Origin: Natronohydrobacter sp.
GTDB lineage: Bacteria; Pseudomonadota; Alphaproteobacteria; Rhodobacterales; Rhodobacteraceae
DNA length: 40,853 nt
NCBI GenBank assembly: GCA_007118445.1
Contig: SKRP01000256.1
Coordinates: forward strand, 1-40,853
Direction: 5' to 3'
Of this stretch, positions 16,977 to 25,519 are shown piece by piece (position 1 is the first letter of the stretch; every line of letters begins with the position of its first letter). Under the pieces are notes generated by a model that was given only the letters and a program-made list of their open reading frames with translations, made no database searches and was not told the origin of the DNA. Both the position numbers and the translations under genes were made by a program.

Positions 16977-17507
16977 TCAGAGCGCAGCAGCAGCGCGGGC
17001 GGCCTGATCATAACTGCCCGAGAGATTGCGCAGCACAGCGGCCAGCCGGCTGAGTTCTTCCGGATCATGCCCCATCCGGGCGACGGCCTGCACGACCAGC
17101 GCCTCGCGGATGCTCGCGTAGCGCTTGCAGAATGCAGCCCCAGCGGGGGTAATGGCGACTGTTTTCTCCTTGCCCGCGCGCCCGGTCCGGACAAGATCAT
17201 GCGATGCAAGTTTCTTGATCGCATAATTGGCAAGATGCGTGTCCTCGATATTCAGCACAAGACAGATATCGGCCAGGGTCTTGGGCCGGTCGCGATGAGT
17301 CACCAGATGCACGATCAGGATCTCGAGCGGTGACAGCCCCGGCAATCCGGCGGCAGTCATGCAGCGGACCATCCAGCGGTGAAAGGCATGATTGGCCATC
17401 GTCAGGGCAAACTCGACTTCAGACAGCGCAGGCAATGCGGTCGCGGCCAGATGTGCGGAACTGACGACAGGTCCGATATCGGATCCGACAGGCGGGGTGG
17501 ATGACAT
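16977..17507 (-). CDS. MarR-like winged-helix regulator
   Basis: About 176 residues from ATG 17507. The winged-helix region reads LSPLEILIVHLVTHRDRPKTLADICLVLNIEDTHLANYAIKKLASHDLVRTGRAGKEKTVAITPAGAAFCKRY, with a recognition helix then a basic wing, as in MarR-type dimers. It is divergent from the pxpBCA operon with under 90 bases between starts. Two adjacent inverted repeats in that gap are candidate sites, so it most likely represses or senses 5-oxoproline or a related metabolite for this island (inference). The ORF opens at 17576, but the extension covers the operator region. Confidence 0.8.
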   Translation of the reverse strand: MSSTPPVGSDIGPVVSSAHLAATALPALSEVEFALTMANHAFHRWMVRCMTAAGLPGLSPLEILIVHLVTHRDRPKTLADICLVLNIEDTHLANYAIKKLASHDLVRTGRAGKEKTVAITPAGAAFCKRYASIREALVVQAVARMGHDPEELSRLAAVLRNLSGSYDQAARAAAAL

Positions 17508-17533
17508 GGCTGCGGGACTTCCATTTCTATATT

Positions 17534-17555
17534 GACATTTTGTCGATAATTTATC
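17534..17555. promoter_or_regulatory. Two adjacent 11-bp inverted repeats in the marR-pxpB promoter region
   Basis: GACATTTTGTC (17534-17544) and GATAATTTATC (17545-17555) abut, each with perfect arms and 11 bases centre to centre. A TTGACA -35-like hexamer overlaps the first (17532-17537). The AT-rich gap contrasts with flanking GC-rich genes. This is a plausible operator for the divergent MarR-like protein. Confidence 0.45.
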
Positions 17556-17593
17556 ATTGTTGGGCACGATCTGCAAGATTGGAATGCGCCGCG

Positions 17594-18349
17594 ATGCCAG
17601 ACATGCGTGACAAGCCCCGGACAGAAGGCGCGGTTATTCACCCGCTTGGCGTGGACGGGCTGCTGATCAGTTTCGGCGCAGATCTGACCGAACCCGCCAA
17701 TCGCGCGGCGCTGGCCTTTCGCGCCGCTGTCGACGCGGCGGAACTGCCGGGGCTGGTGGAACTGTCCACTGCGCTGACCTCGGTCTATCTGCGTCTCGAC
17801 CTCACTTGCACGGATCACGCGACAACGCGCTCGGCTTTGGACGGGCTGCTTGCAAGCCGCAACTGGTATGAGGCGGCCCTGCCAGAGGGGCGCAGGCTTT
17901 GGCACGTCCCGGCCATCTTCGGCACGGATCTGGCCCCGCAACTGGATGAAGCGGCAGCACTTGCCGGGTTGTCACCTGCCGCGGCCGTCACCATGCTCTG
18001 TTCTGCGCCCTTGCGGGTGCAGACCATCGGCTTTGCCGCCGGGCAGCCCTATCTGGGCCAGTTGCCCCGGCAATGGGACATCCCGCGCCAGACCGGGCTG
18101 ACCCCGCGCGTGCCCGTGGGGGCGCTGGCCGTGGCGATCCGGCAGCTGGTGCTGTTCTCGGTCAGCACACCCACGGGCTGGCGTCATGTCGGCCAGACAG
18201 CCCTGCGCCTGTTTCAGCCCGAGAAAGACAACCCGTTTCTGCTGCGTCCGGGCGACGAGGTGCTTTTCCGGTCTGTCAGCACGGCCGAATATGAAAATAT
18301 CCGGGCCAATGACCCCACGGGCGGGGCTGTGGCAGAAAGGCTGGGCTGA
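17594..18349 (+). CDS. pxpB: 5-oxoprolinase subunit PxpB
   Basis: 251 residues of the KipI/allophanate-hydrolase subunit 1 family. Landmarks are DGLLISFGADLTEPANRAALAF, LPGLVELSTALTSVYLRLD and AVTMLCSAPLRVQTIGFAAGQPYLGQLP, with C-terminal GALAVAIRQLVLFSVSTPTGWRHVGQT. With PxpC and PxpA it forms the prokaryotic ATP-dependent 5-oxoprolinase that opens pyroglutamate to glutamate. The usual Gly-rich C-terminal motif reads STPTGWRHVG. ATG 17594 leaves the operator region free. The stop overlaps the pxpC start (TGATG). Confidence 0.92.
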   Translation: MPDMRDKPRTEGAVIHPLGVDGLLISFGADLTEPANRAALAFRAAVDAAELPGLVELSTALTSVYLRLDLTCTDHATTRSALDGLLASRNWYEAALPEGRRLWHVPAIFGTDLAPQLDEAAALAGLSPAAAVTMLCSAPLRVQTIGFAAGQPYLGQLPRQWDIPRQTGLTPRVPVGALAVAIRQLVLFSVSTPTGWRHVGQTALRLFQPEKDNPFLLRPGDEVLFRSVSTAEYENIRANDPTGGAVAERLG

Positions 18350-19368
18350 TGGCAGAGCTTCTGATCACGCGCGCAGGGCCGGGGGTCACCATTCAGGACA
18401 CAGGGCGGCCCGGCTATCTGGCGCAGGGCCTGTCACGGGGCGGCGCTGCGGACGCGCTGGCCTTGGCCGAAGGGGCCGCGCTGCTGGAGCAGGATAGCAG
18501 CTGTGCAGCCATCGAGCTTGCAGGCAGTTTCCTGAGCATTGAGACCACCGCGCCCCTGCGCATTGCTCTGACAGGCGCGCTGATGCGCGCCATCAGTGAC
18601 GATAAGGTGTTGCCCTGGCATGCAAGCCATATGCTGCCCCAGGGCGCGAAGCTGGAGCTGTCGGGCAGCCGTGGCGGTTACAGCTATCTGCATGCGGGCG
18701 GCGGCATCGACGCGCCAAAGATACTGGGCGCGCGCTCGGCCCATCTCGCAGCCGGGATCGGGCGGATGCTCGAACCGGGCGACCGGCTGACGCCGGGCAC
18801 GGATAAGGGCCGCGCGTCCGGCATGGCCCTGACCCCGCAGCAGCGCTTCGCCGGAGGGGTGCTGCGCGTGATCGCGACCCCGCAGACACAGCTCTTCCCC
18901 GAAGACGTGCTTGCGCGCTTCACGGCTACGGCGTTTTGCAAGGATGCGCGAGGCAATCGCATGGGTCAGCGGCTGGTCAGCGCAGCACAGGGCTTTGCCC
19001 TGCCCTTCGGGCTGAGCATCCTGTCCGAGGCGATCGTGCCCGGCGATATCCAGATCACCGGCGATGGCGCGCCATTCGTGCTGCTTGCGGAATGTCAGAC
19101 GACCGGGGGGTATCCGCGCATCGGCACAGTGCTGCCCTGCGATCTGCCAAAGCTGGTGCAGGCCCCGGCCGGGTCAGAGCTGCGCTTTGAATTCGTAACG
19201 CTGGACATGGCCGTCGCCACTGAGCAGGCCGAGGCCGCGCGCCGCGCCGCGCTGCCCCGCAGCCTGCGCCCGCTGATCCGTGACCCGCAGGACATCGCCG
19301 ATCTGCTGAGCTTTCAATTGATCAGCGGCGTGACATCTGGCGATGATCTGGAAAGGAATGCAGTATGA
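18349..19368 (+). CDS. pxpC: 5-oxoprolinase subunit PxpC
   Basis: 339 residues of the KipA/allophanate-hydrolase subunit 2 (biotin-dependent carboxyltransferase-like) family. It begins ITRAGPGVTIQDTGRPGYLAQGLSRGGAADALALAEG and contains YSYLHAGGGIDAPKILGARSAH, RMGQRLVSAAQGFALPFG and ILSEAIVPGDIQITGDGAPFVLLAECQTTGGYPRIGTVLPCDLP. It partners PxpB in the phosphorylation/ring-opening complex for 5-oxoproline. It overlaps pxpB at its start and pxpA at its end, so the three are translationally coupled. Confidence 0.93.
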   Translation: MAELLITRAGPGVTIQDTGRPGYLAQGLSRGGAADALALAEGAALLEQDSSCAAIELAGSFLSIETTAPLRIALTGALMRAISDDKVLPWHASHMLPQGAKLELSGSRGGYSYLHAGGGIDAPKILGARSAHLAAGIGRMLEPGDRLTPGTDKGRASGMALTPQQRFAGGVLRVIATPQTQLFPEDVLARFTATAFCKDARGNRMGQRLVSAAQGFALPFGLSILSEAIVPGDIQITGDGAPFVLLAECQTTGGYPRIGTVLPCDLPKLVQAPAGSELRFEFVTLDMAVATEQAEAARRAALPRSLRPLIRDPQDIADLLSFQLISGVTSGDDLERNAV

Positions 19369-20141
19369 TTATGCAGATCGACCTGAATGCCGATATGGGT
19401 GAGAGCTTCGGTCCCTGGCCAATGGGGGCGGATGCCGCGCTGCTGGACATCATCAGCTCGGCCAATATCGCCTGCGGCTTTCATGCTGGCGACCCTGACG
19501 TGATGGCGCAGGCCATGGCGCAGGCCGTGGCCAATGGCGTCGGGATCGGCGCGCATCCGGGCCTGCCGGATTTGCAGGGGTTCGGGCGGCGGCGGATGCA
19601 GATCGCGCATGACGAAGCCCGCCATCTGGTCGCCTATCAGCTTGGCGCGGCGCAGGCGATGGCGCGGATGGCGGGCGGGCAGGTGCGGCATCTGAAACTG
19701 CATGGCGCGCTGGCCAATATGGCCGCCGAGGATGAGCAGCTGGCCACGGCCTGTTATGAAGGCGCGCTGGCGGTTGACCCTGACATCATCCTGATGGTGA
19801 TTTCCGGCACGGCACAGGCGCGCGCGGCGACAGCACTGGGCGCGCGCATCGCGCAAGAGATTTTCGCTGACCGCGCCTATACCGAGGACGGGCTGTTGAT
19901 GGACCGCCGCCTGCCCGGCGCGGTGATCCATGACCCAGATCAGGTCTGCGCGCGCATACTGGACATGCTGCGCGCAGGCGCGATCATCACGGCGACAGGC
20001 ACGCATCTGCCCGCGCAGATCGACACGATCTGCCTGCATGGCGACACCGCCGGCGCTGTCGCGCTGGCGCGGGCGCTGCATGAGGCGCTGCGTGCCGAAG
20101 GTATCCGCCTGCAAGCCTTCACCGGCGAGCGCGCCGCGTGA
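19365..20141 (+). CDS. pxpA: 5-oxoprolinase subunit PxpA (LamB/YcsF family)
   Basis: 258 residues. The canonical start QIDLNADMGESFGPWPMGADAALLDIISSANIACGFHAGDPDVM is followed by GVGIGAHPGLPDLQGFGRR, HLKLHGALANMAA and AQEIFADRAYTEDGLLMDRRLPGAVI. It is the metal-dependent NodB-like barrel subunit of 5-oxoprolinase. Its first ATG overlaps the pxpC stop and its TGA overlaps the GTG of the following lysR. A second ATG at 19371 is an alternative start. Confidence 0.95.
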   Translation: MIMQIDLNADMGESFGPWPMGADAALLDIISSANIACGFHAGDPDVMAQAMAQAVANGVGIGAHPGLPDLQGFGRRRMQIAHDEARHLVAYQLGAAQAMARMAGGQVRHLKLHGALANMAAEDEQLATACYEGALAVDPDIILMVISGTAQARAATALGARIAQEIFADRAYTEDGLLMDRRLPGAVIHDPDQVCARILDMLRAGAIITATGTHLPAQIDTICLHGDTAGAVALARALHEALRAEGIRLQAFTGERAA

Positions 20142-20998
20142 CGCTGGACCAGCTGCAGACGTTCCTCTGGGTGGCGCGGCTGCAGGGGGTGCGCCGCGCT
20201 TCGGAACAGATGCACATCTCACAGCCCGCCGTGACCGCGCGGTTGCAGGCATTGGAAGACACCCTGCAAGTCAGGCTTTTCGAGCGCAGCCCGCGCGGCG
20301 TGGTGCTGACCCGCGAAGGCGAATTGCTGCGCGGTTATGCCGAACAGATTGCCTTTGTTCAGGAAGAGATTCGCCAGCGCGTCAGCGATCCGACCGGGAT
20401 CGAGGGGCTGTTCCGCGTCGGGGCCTCCGAGACCATCGCCCAGACCTGGCTGCCCGGTTTTCTTGAACGTCTGAGCCAGCTCTTTCCGCGGCTGAGCCTT
20501 GAACTGACCGTGGATATCTCGGTCAATCTGCGCGAGGCGCTGCTGGCGCGGCAGTTGGATCTGGCGCTGCTGATGGGGCCGGTCTCGGTCTATTCGGTCA
20601 ACAATATCGCGCTGCCAAGCTTCGATCTGGGCTGGTACAGGGCTGCAAACCGGCCTGACCCGGATTTCCTGACGACGCCGGTGATCAGCTATGCGCGCAA
20701 CACGCGACCCTATCGCGAACTGGTCGAGGAACTCAGCAAGCGCCACGGTCCGCAGGTGCGCGTGTTCAGCTGCGCTTCGCTCTCGGCCAGCATCCAGATG
20801 ATCGCCTCGGGCATCGGGGTCGGCCCGATCCCCATTGCACTGGCGCAAGAGCGCGTCGCGGCCGGGCAGTTGCAGGGCTTCGATCCCGGCTGGCGGCCCG
20901 GCCCGCTGGAATTCACGGCCTCATGGATGGCAGAGCCGCGCAACGCGCTGACCGAAGAGGCCGCGCATCTTGCAGTAACGCTCGCGCGAAGCTTCTGA
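20138..20998 (+). CDS. LysR-family transcriptional regulator
   Basis: 286 residues. The N-terminal helix-turn-helix reads LDQLQTFLWVARLQGVRRASEQMHISQPAVTARLQALEDTLQVRLFER, followed by a type 2 periplasmic-binding-fold effector domain (GIEGLFRVGASETIAQTWLPGFLERLSQLFP...). The start is GTG at 20138 inside the pxpA stop (GTGA), so it is produced with the 5-oxoprolinase. A T-rich inverted repeat immediately downstream, before the DUF1445 gene, is a likely target. Its effector is probably a metabolite of the island (inference). Confidence 0.9.
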   Translation: MTLDQLQTFLWVARLQGVRRASEQMHISQPAVTARLQALEDTLQVRLFERSPRGVVLTREGELLRGYAEQIAFVQEEIRQRVSDPTGIEGLFRVGASETIAQTWLPGFLERLSQLFPRLSLELTVDISVNLREALLARQLDLALLMGPVSVYSVNNIALPSFDLGWYRAANRPDPDFLTTPVISYARNTRPYRELVEELSKRHGPQVRVFSCASLSASIQMIASGIGVGPIPIALAQERVAAGQLQGFDPGWRPGPLEFTASWMAEPRNALTEEAAHLAVTLARSF

Positions 20999-21019
20999 TC
21001 GAAATATCTGATCACCCTT

Positions 21020-21046
21020 TATCAAAATATACGATTTGATTTGATA
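21020..21046. promoter_or_regulatory. Inverted repeat TATCAAA-N13-TTTGATA before the DUF1445 gene
   Basis: Seven-base perfect arms (21020-21026 and 21040-21046) flank 13 bases in a strikingly AT-rich stretch between the lysR stop and the GTG at 21104. Size and position fit a LysR recognition site controlling the DUF1445-dctPQM-DUF2848 run. Confidence 0.5.
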
Positions 21047-21103
21047 TCCGCTTTGCGCAACCCTTTCTGAGCCGGAATGGGCAGGATGCAGTAAGGGGAC
21101 AAC

Positions 21104-21913
21104 GTGACATATCAGGAGGCAGCACGCGTCAAGACAGTGGCCGATCTGCGTGCCGCCATTCGTGACGGCGCGTTCACAGGCCATACGGCAGGTCTGGCAC
21201 CCGGCAAGCTGCAATGCAACATCGCCATTCTTTCAGCGGAACATGCGATCGATTTTCTGCGTTTCTGCCTGCGCAACCCGAAGCCCTGCCCGATCGTCGG
21301 CATTGCCGAAACAGGGGATCCGGCGCTGCCGACGCTGGGCCCGGATATCGATATCCGCCATGATCTGCCGCGCTACCGGCTGTATCGCGAGGGCCGTTTC
21401 GTCGAGGAGGTCACCGATATCGCTGCGCATTGGCGCGATGACATGGTGAGCGTCGCTCTGGGCTGTTCCTTTACCTTCGAGCGCGCGTTGATGGCGGCAG
21501 GCATTCCCATGCGCCATGTCGAGCAGGATCTGACCGTGCCGATGTATCGCACGAACCTGCCGCTGGTCAGCGGCGGGCCGTTCGGCGGCACGATGGTCGT
21601 CTCCATGCGTCCGTTGCGGGGGCAGGATGTGCCGCGTGCCGTGGAAATCTGCGCGCGCTATCCGCTGGCCCATGGTGCGCCCGTGCATGTCGGTGACCCT
21701 GGTGCGATCGGGATTGCCGCGCTGCAGCGCCCTGACTGGGGCGATCCGGTGCCCGTTACCGCCGATGAAGTCCCTGTTTTCTGGGCCTGCGGGGTCACGT
21801 CGCAAAACGCGCTGCTTTCGGCCGGTATCCCGTTGGTGATCACCCATGCACCCGGCCATATGCTGATCAGCGATATCGACGAAACGGCTGAAACACCGAT
21901 CTGGAAACCCTAA
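21104..21913 (+). CDS. DUF1445/YcsI family protein (D-glutamate cyclase-like)
   Basis: 269 residues spanning the whole family (PF07286), labelled 'putative hydro-lyase' in bacteria and D-glutamate cyclase in animals. Diagnostic stretches are GHTAGLAPGKLQCNIAIL, DMVSVALGCSFTFERALMAAGIP, MYRTNLPLVSGGPFGGTMVVSMRPL, HGAPVHVGDPGAIGIAAL and FWACGVTSQNALLSAGIPLVITHAPGHMLISD. The animal enzyme interconverts D-glutamate and 5-oxo-D-proline, which agrees with the adjacent 5-oxoprolinase. The start is GTG with AAGGGG upstream. It leads the run that continues into the TRAP transporter. Confidence 0.9.
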   Translation: MTYQEAARVKTVADLRAAIRDGAFTGHTAGLAPGKLQCNIAILSAEHAIDFLRFCLRNPKPCPIVGIAETGDPALPTLGPDIDIRHDLPRYRLYREGRFVEEVTDIAAHWRDDMVSVALGCSFTFERALMAAGIPMRHVEQDLTVPMYRTNLPLVSGGPFGGTMVVSMRPLRGQDVPRAVEICARYPLAHGAPVHVGDPGAIGIAALQRPDWGDPVPVTADEVPVFWACGVTSQNALLSAGIPLVITHAPGHMLISDIDETAETPIWKP

Positions 21914-21931
21914 CCAACAGTGGAGAAACAC

Positions 21932-22972
21932 ATGAAACTGAAACTCGCCTCAACCCTTTTGCTGACAAGCGCGCTTGCCTTGCCTGTCAATGCGGAAATG
22001 CTCTCGGTCGTGGGAAGCTGGTCAGGTCTGCCATTGCACCGCGATTTCGAGCGGCCCTTCTGGGATGAATTCCTGCCCGAAGCCGCAGATGGCGCGCTGG
22101 AGGTGGCGCTGACCACGCATAATGAAATGGGCCTCGGCGTGGGCGATGTGTTCAACCTGCTGGGCGATGGCGTCTATGATGTCGCCATGACAGTCGGCAA
22201 TTACGCTGTGGCCGATGCGCCCGAACTGGAAGCCCTGGACGTGCCGCTGATCGCCATGGATGCGGAAATGGCACGCGCCAAGACCGACGCGGCACGGCCC
22301 ATGGTGCAGGACATCTTCCGCGACCGCTTCAACAGCCATGTGCTCGCCATCGCGCCCTATCCGCCGCAGATCGTGTTCTGCAATACCGAAGTGACCGGGC
22401 TCGATGACATGCAGGGGCTGAAAGTGCGCGGCTCGGGGCGGATGACCGCGCAATTCCTCGAAGCGCTCGGGGCCGAGGGCGTGAATGTCGATTTCGGTGA
22501 AGTGCCCGGTGCGCTGCAGCGCGGCGCGATAGACTGCGCCATCACCGGGGGCGGCTCGGGCTACAATTCGGGATGGTGGGAAGTGTCCACCCATCTGGTC
22601 ACCTTGCCGCTGGGCGGCTGGGACCCGGTGGTCACGGCCATCAATCTTGACCGCTGGAACAGCCTGTCGCCCGAGATGCAGGAGTTGATCGCATCCAGCA
22701 TCCGCACTGAATTCGAGGACAAGGCCTGGGCCGTGGCGCAGGACGGGTTGGTCAATGACACGGCGTGTCTGACCGGCATCGGTGAATGCCCCTATGGTGA
22801 AGCGCGCGACATGGTGCTGGTCGAGGCCAGCGCCGAGGATCTGGAGCGCGCGACCGAGATCCTGCTGACCCGCGTGTTGCCCGACTGGGCGGGCCGGGCC
22901 GGGCATGACTGGGCCATGCGCTGGAATGAAGAGGTCGGCAGTGTGGTCGGCGTGACCATCCCGCTCGACTGA
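21932..22972 (+). CDS. TRAP transporter substrate-binding protein (DctP family)
   Basis: 346 residues. A Sec signal MKLKLASTLLLTSALALPVNA (cleavage near NAE) sends it to the periplasm. The mature part has the TRAP-binding fold: VALTTHNEMGLGVGDVFNLLGDGVYDVAM, KVRGSGRMTAQFLEALGAEGVNVDFGEVPGALQRGAIDCAIT (the Arg of the KVRG segment normally contacts the substrate carboxylate) and ALNLD-like VVTAINLDRWNSLSP. Context suggests 5-oxoproline or a related acid. GGAG upstream of ATG 21932 favours this start over 21920. Confidence 0.92.
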   Translation: MKLKLASTLLLTSALALPVNAEMLSVVGSWSGLPLHRDFERPFWDEFLPEAADGALEVALTTHNEMGLGVGDVFNLLGDGVYDVAMTVGNYAVADAPELEALDVPLIAMDAEMARAKTDAARPMVQDIFRDRFNSHVLAIAPYPPQIVFCNTEVTGLDDMQGLKVRGSGRMTAQFLEALGAEGVNVDFGEVPGALQRGAIDCAITGGGSGYNSGWWEVSTHLVTLPLGGWDPVVTAINLDRWNSLSPEMQELIASSIRTEFEDKAWAVAQDGLVNDTACLTGIGECPYGEARDMVLVEASAEDLERATEILLTRVLPDWAGRAGHDWAMRWNEEVGSVVGVTIPLD

Positions 22973-22997
22973 TAGCCAGGCACAAGGGGGGCAGCAT

Positions 22998-23558
22998 ATG
23001 GTCTTGCGCATCTTCGATCTGCTTCGCACCATCAATCGCGGTATCGCGCTGGTGGTCGGGCTGGGGCTTCTGGCCTGCGTGGGCTATGTGCTGCTGGAAA
23101 TCACCCTGCGGCGACTGGGCTCGTCGCTGGGTGGCACGACCGAGATCACCGGCTATGTGATGGCCGTCACCACCGCCTGGGGCATGGGATTTGCCCTGAT
23201 GGAAATCGCCCATATCCGCATCGAGGTTCTGCGCACGCGGCTGGCGGGCTGGGGGCGTGTGTTCCTCGATCTGCTGGCGATGCTGGCCATGTCCGCGACT
23301 GTGGTCATCATCGCCTTTCGCGCCTGGCCTGTTCTGGCGCGCTCGATCAACAACAATTCGCGCGCCAATACCGTGCTGGAAACTCCGCTCTGGATTCCGC
23401 AAAGCCTGTGGTTCGCAGGCTGGGTCTGGTTCGCACTGATGTGCTGCGCGGTCACGCTGCTGTCGCTGGCGCTGGTGTTTCAGGGACGCCTGGGCGCAGT
23501 CGAACGACGGATCGGCATCCGCAATGAAATCGCGGAAGAGCTGGAGCAGGCAAAATGA
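22998..23558 (+). CDS. TRAP transporter small permease (DctQ family)
   Basis: 186 residues with four hydrophobic segments and the DctQ pattern LLEITLRRLGSSLGGTTEITGYVMAVTTAWGMGFALMEIAHIRIE. It bridges the binding protein and the large permease. AAGGGGGG lies upstream of the ATG. Its stop overlaps the start of the large permease (ATGA). Confidence 0.92.
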   Translation: MVLRIFDLLRTINRGIALVVGLGLLACVGYVLLEITLRRLGSSLGGTTEITGYVMAVTTAWGMGFALMEIAHIRIEVLRTRLAGWGRVFLDLLAMLAMSATVVIIAFRAWPVLARSINNNSRANTVLETPLWIPQSLWFAGWVWFALMCCAVTLLSLALVFQGRLGAVERRIGIRNEIAEELEQAK

Positions 23559-24835
23559 TCCTCTATATCTTCGGCGGCCTGCTGGGGCTGATGGCGCTGA
23601 CCATTCCCGTGGGCATTGTGCTGTTCCTGCTGGGCTTTGGCGTCGATCAGTTCTTCACCCCTTTCCCGCTGATCCGCGGGCTGGGACAATTCGTCTGGTC
23701 CTCGTCCAATTCCTCGACCCTGATCGCCATTCCCTTCTTCGTGCTTCTGGGCGAGGTTCTGGTGCGCGGGGGCGTCGCGGCCAGGACTTATGCAGCGCTC
23801 GATCGCTGGCTGAGCTGGCTGCCCGGCGGGTTGATCCATGCCAATATCGGCACGGCGACCCTGTTTTCCGCGACCTCGGGCTCATCGGTCGCAACGGCTG
23901 CCACAGTCGCCACAGTCGCCATGCCGCAGGCCGAACGTCTGGGCTATGATCCGCGCCTGTTTTCAGGCGCCATCGCGGCGGGCGGCACGCTCGGCATCAT
24001 GATTCCGCCCTCGATCAACCTGATCGTCTACGGGTTTCTGACTGAATCCTCGATCCCGCAGCTTTTTGTCGCCGGGCTGATTCCGGGGCTGATGCTGGCT
24101 GTCGGTTTCAGCATCGTGACCGCGCTGATCTGCCTGATGCGGCCTGAACTGGGCGGAGAATCGCGCCGCTACCCCCTGCGCGAGATGCTGGCCGTGCTGG
24201 TGCATCTGATCCCGATCTTCCTGCTTTTTGCCGCCATTGTCGGCTCGATCTATCAGGGCTGGGCCACCCCCACCGAGGCGGCGGCCGTGGGCGTGGGCAT
24301 GGCCTTCCTGATCGCCGGCGTCTCGGGCGGGGTGAACTGGGCGATGCTGCGCGACTCGATATACGGCACAATGCGGATCACGGCGATGATCATGCTGGTG
24401 GTGCTCGGCGCGGCATTCCTGAACTTCACCCTGTCCAGCGCCGGTCTGGGTCGCGATTTGCGCGCCTTCATGGAGGGGCTGGGATTCACGCCCCTGATGA
24501 CGCTGATGGTGATTGTGCTGATCTATATCGTGCTGGGCTTCTTCATCGAAACATTGTCGCTGATGGTCATCACCATTCCCATCATGGTCCCCATCGTGGT
24601 CGCGCTTGGCTATGATCCGATCTGGTTCGGCATCCTGATGATCGTGCTGGTGGAAATGGCGTTGATCACGCCGCCTGTGGGACTGAATCTCTATGTCGTG
24701 CAAGGCGCGCGACGCGGCGGCAACCTGTCCGAGGTGATGGTCGGCGCGATCCCCTATGCCGGTCTGATGCTCCTGATGGCCTTCGCACTGATAGCATTCC
24801 CCGGGCTGGCGCTCTGGCTGCCTGCCAATCTTTAG
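23555..24835 (+). CDS. TRAP transporter large permease (DctM family)
   Basis: 426 residues with about twelve membrane helices. It contains FFVLLGEVLVRGGVAARTYAALDRWLSWLPGGLIHANIGTATLFSATSGSSVATAATVATVAMP, GGTLGIMIPPSINLIVYG and the C-terminal TPPVGLNLYVVQGARRG, all canonical DctM motifs. It is the Na+-coupled transport channel, partnered by the two preceding genes. Confidence 0.94.
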   Translation: MILYIFGGLLGLMALTIPVGIVLFLLGFGVDQFFTPFPLIRGLGQFVWSSSNSSTLIAIPFFVLLGEVLVRGGVAARTYAALDRWLSWLPGGLIHANIGTATLFSATSGSSVATAATVATVAMPQAERLGYDPRLFSGAIAAGGTLGIMIPPSINLIVYGFLTESSIPQLFVAGLIPGLMLAVGFSIVTALICLMRPELGGESRRYPLREMLAVLVHLIPIFLLFAAIVGSIYQGWATPTEAAAVGVGMAFLIAGVSGGVNWAMLRDSIYGTMRITAMIMLVVLGAAFLNFTLSSAGLGRDLRAFMEGLGFTPLMTLMVIVLIYIVLGFFIETLSLMVITIPIMVPIVVALGYDPIWFGILMIVLVEMALITPPVGLNLYVVQGARRGGNLSEVMVGAIPYAGLMLLMAFALIAFPGLALWLPANL

Positions 24836-24844
24836 GACACGATC

Positions 24845-25519
24845 ATGCCCATGCTCGATTTTCACACTGATCACGGCCCGCTGCGGATCAATATCCAATC
24901 ACTGACCATCGCAGGCTGGACCGGGCGCGACGCGGCGGCTGTCCAGCACCATATCGACGAACTGGCCGCCTTGGGTGTGCCGCCACCTGCGACTGTCCCG
25001 GTCTATTACCGTGCAGATGCAGAGCTGCTGACCCAGGCAGAGGACATTACCGTGCTTGGCTCTGACACGTCGGGCGAGGCCGAACCGCTGCTGGTGGCAG
25101 ATGACAGCGGCACGCTATGGCTTGGTCTGGCCTCGGATCACACCGACCGCGCGCTCGAGGCGGTGTCGATTGCAAAATCCAAGCAGATCTGCGCCAAGCC
25201 CGTTGCGCGAGAGCTGTGGCTCTATGAAGAGATTGCCCCCCATCTCGATGCCCTGCGCCTGCAGGCCAGGATCGTGGAGGATACCGGGGCTGTGGACTAT
25301 CAATCCGGGACATTGCAGCGCATCCGGCCTCTGCCAGAGATTTTGACAGGCTTGCCCGAGGGGCGTCTTGCACCGGGCTCGGTGTTGTTTTGCGGCACCT
25401 TGCCGGTGATCGGTGCAATCCGCCCGGCACGGCGCTTCATCATGCAGCTTCATGATCCGGTACTTGAGCGCACCATCAGCGGCGAATACGGGATCTGCTG
25501 CCTGCCCTTGGTGCATTGA
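24845..25519 (+). CDS. DUF2848 family protein
   Basis: 224 residues. The family is recognised by LTIAGWTGRDAAAVQHHIDELAALGVPPPATVPVYYR, LGLASDHTDRALEAVSIAKSKQICAKPVARELWLYEEIAPHLDALRL and C-terminal VLFCGTLPVIGAIRPARRFIMQLHDPVLERTI. The HTDR-KQ-K-P-W pattern has polar residues suited to catalysis, and the fold may resemble FAH-type hydrolases; the reaction is unknown. It starts 9 bases after dctM and ends the operon. Its presence in a 5-oxoproline/TRAP run suggests it acts on an imported acid (inference). Confidence 0.85.
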   Translation: MPMLDFHTDHGPLRINIQSLTIAGWTGRDAAAVQHHIDELAALGVPPPATVPVYYRADAELLTQAEDITVLGSDTSGEAEPLLVADDSGTLWLGLASDHTDRALEAVSIAKSKQICAKPVARELWLYEEIAPHLDALRLQARIVEDTGAVDYQSGTLQRIRPLPEILTGLPEGRLAPGSVLFCGTLPVIGAIRPARRFIMQLHDPVLERTISGEYGICCLPLVH

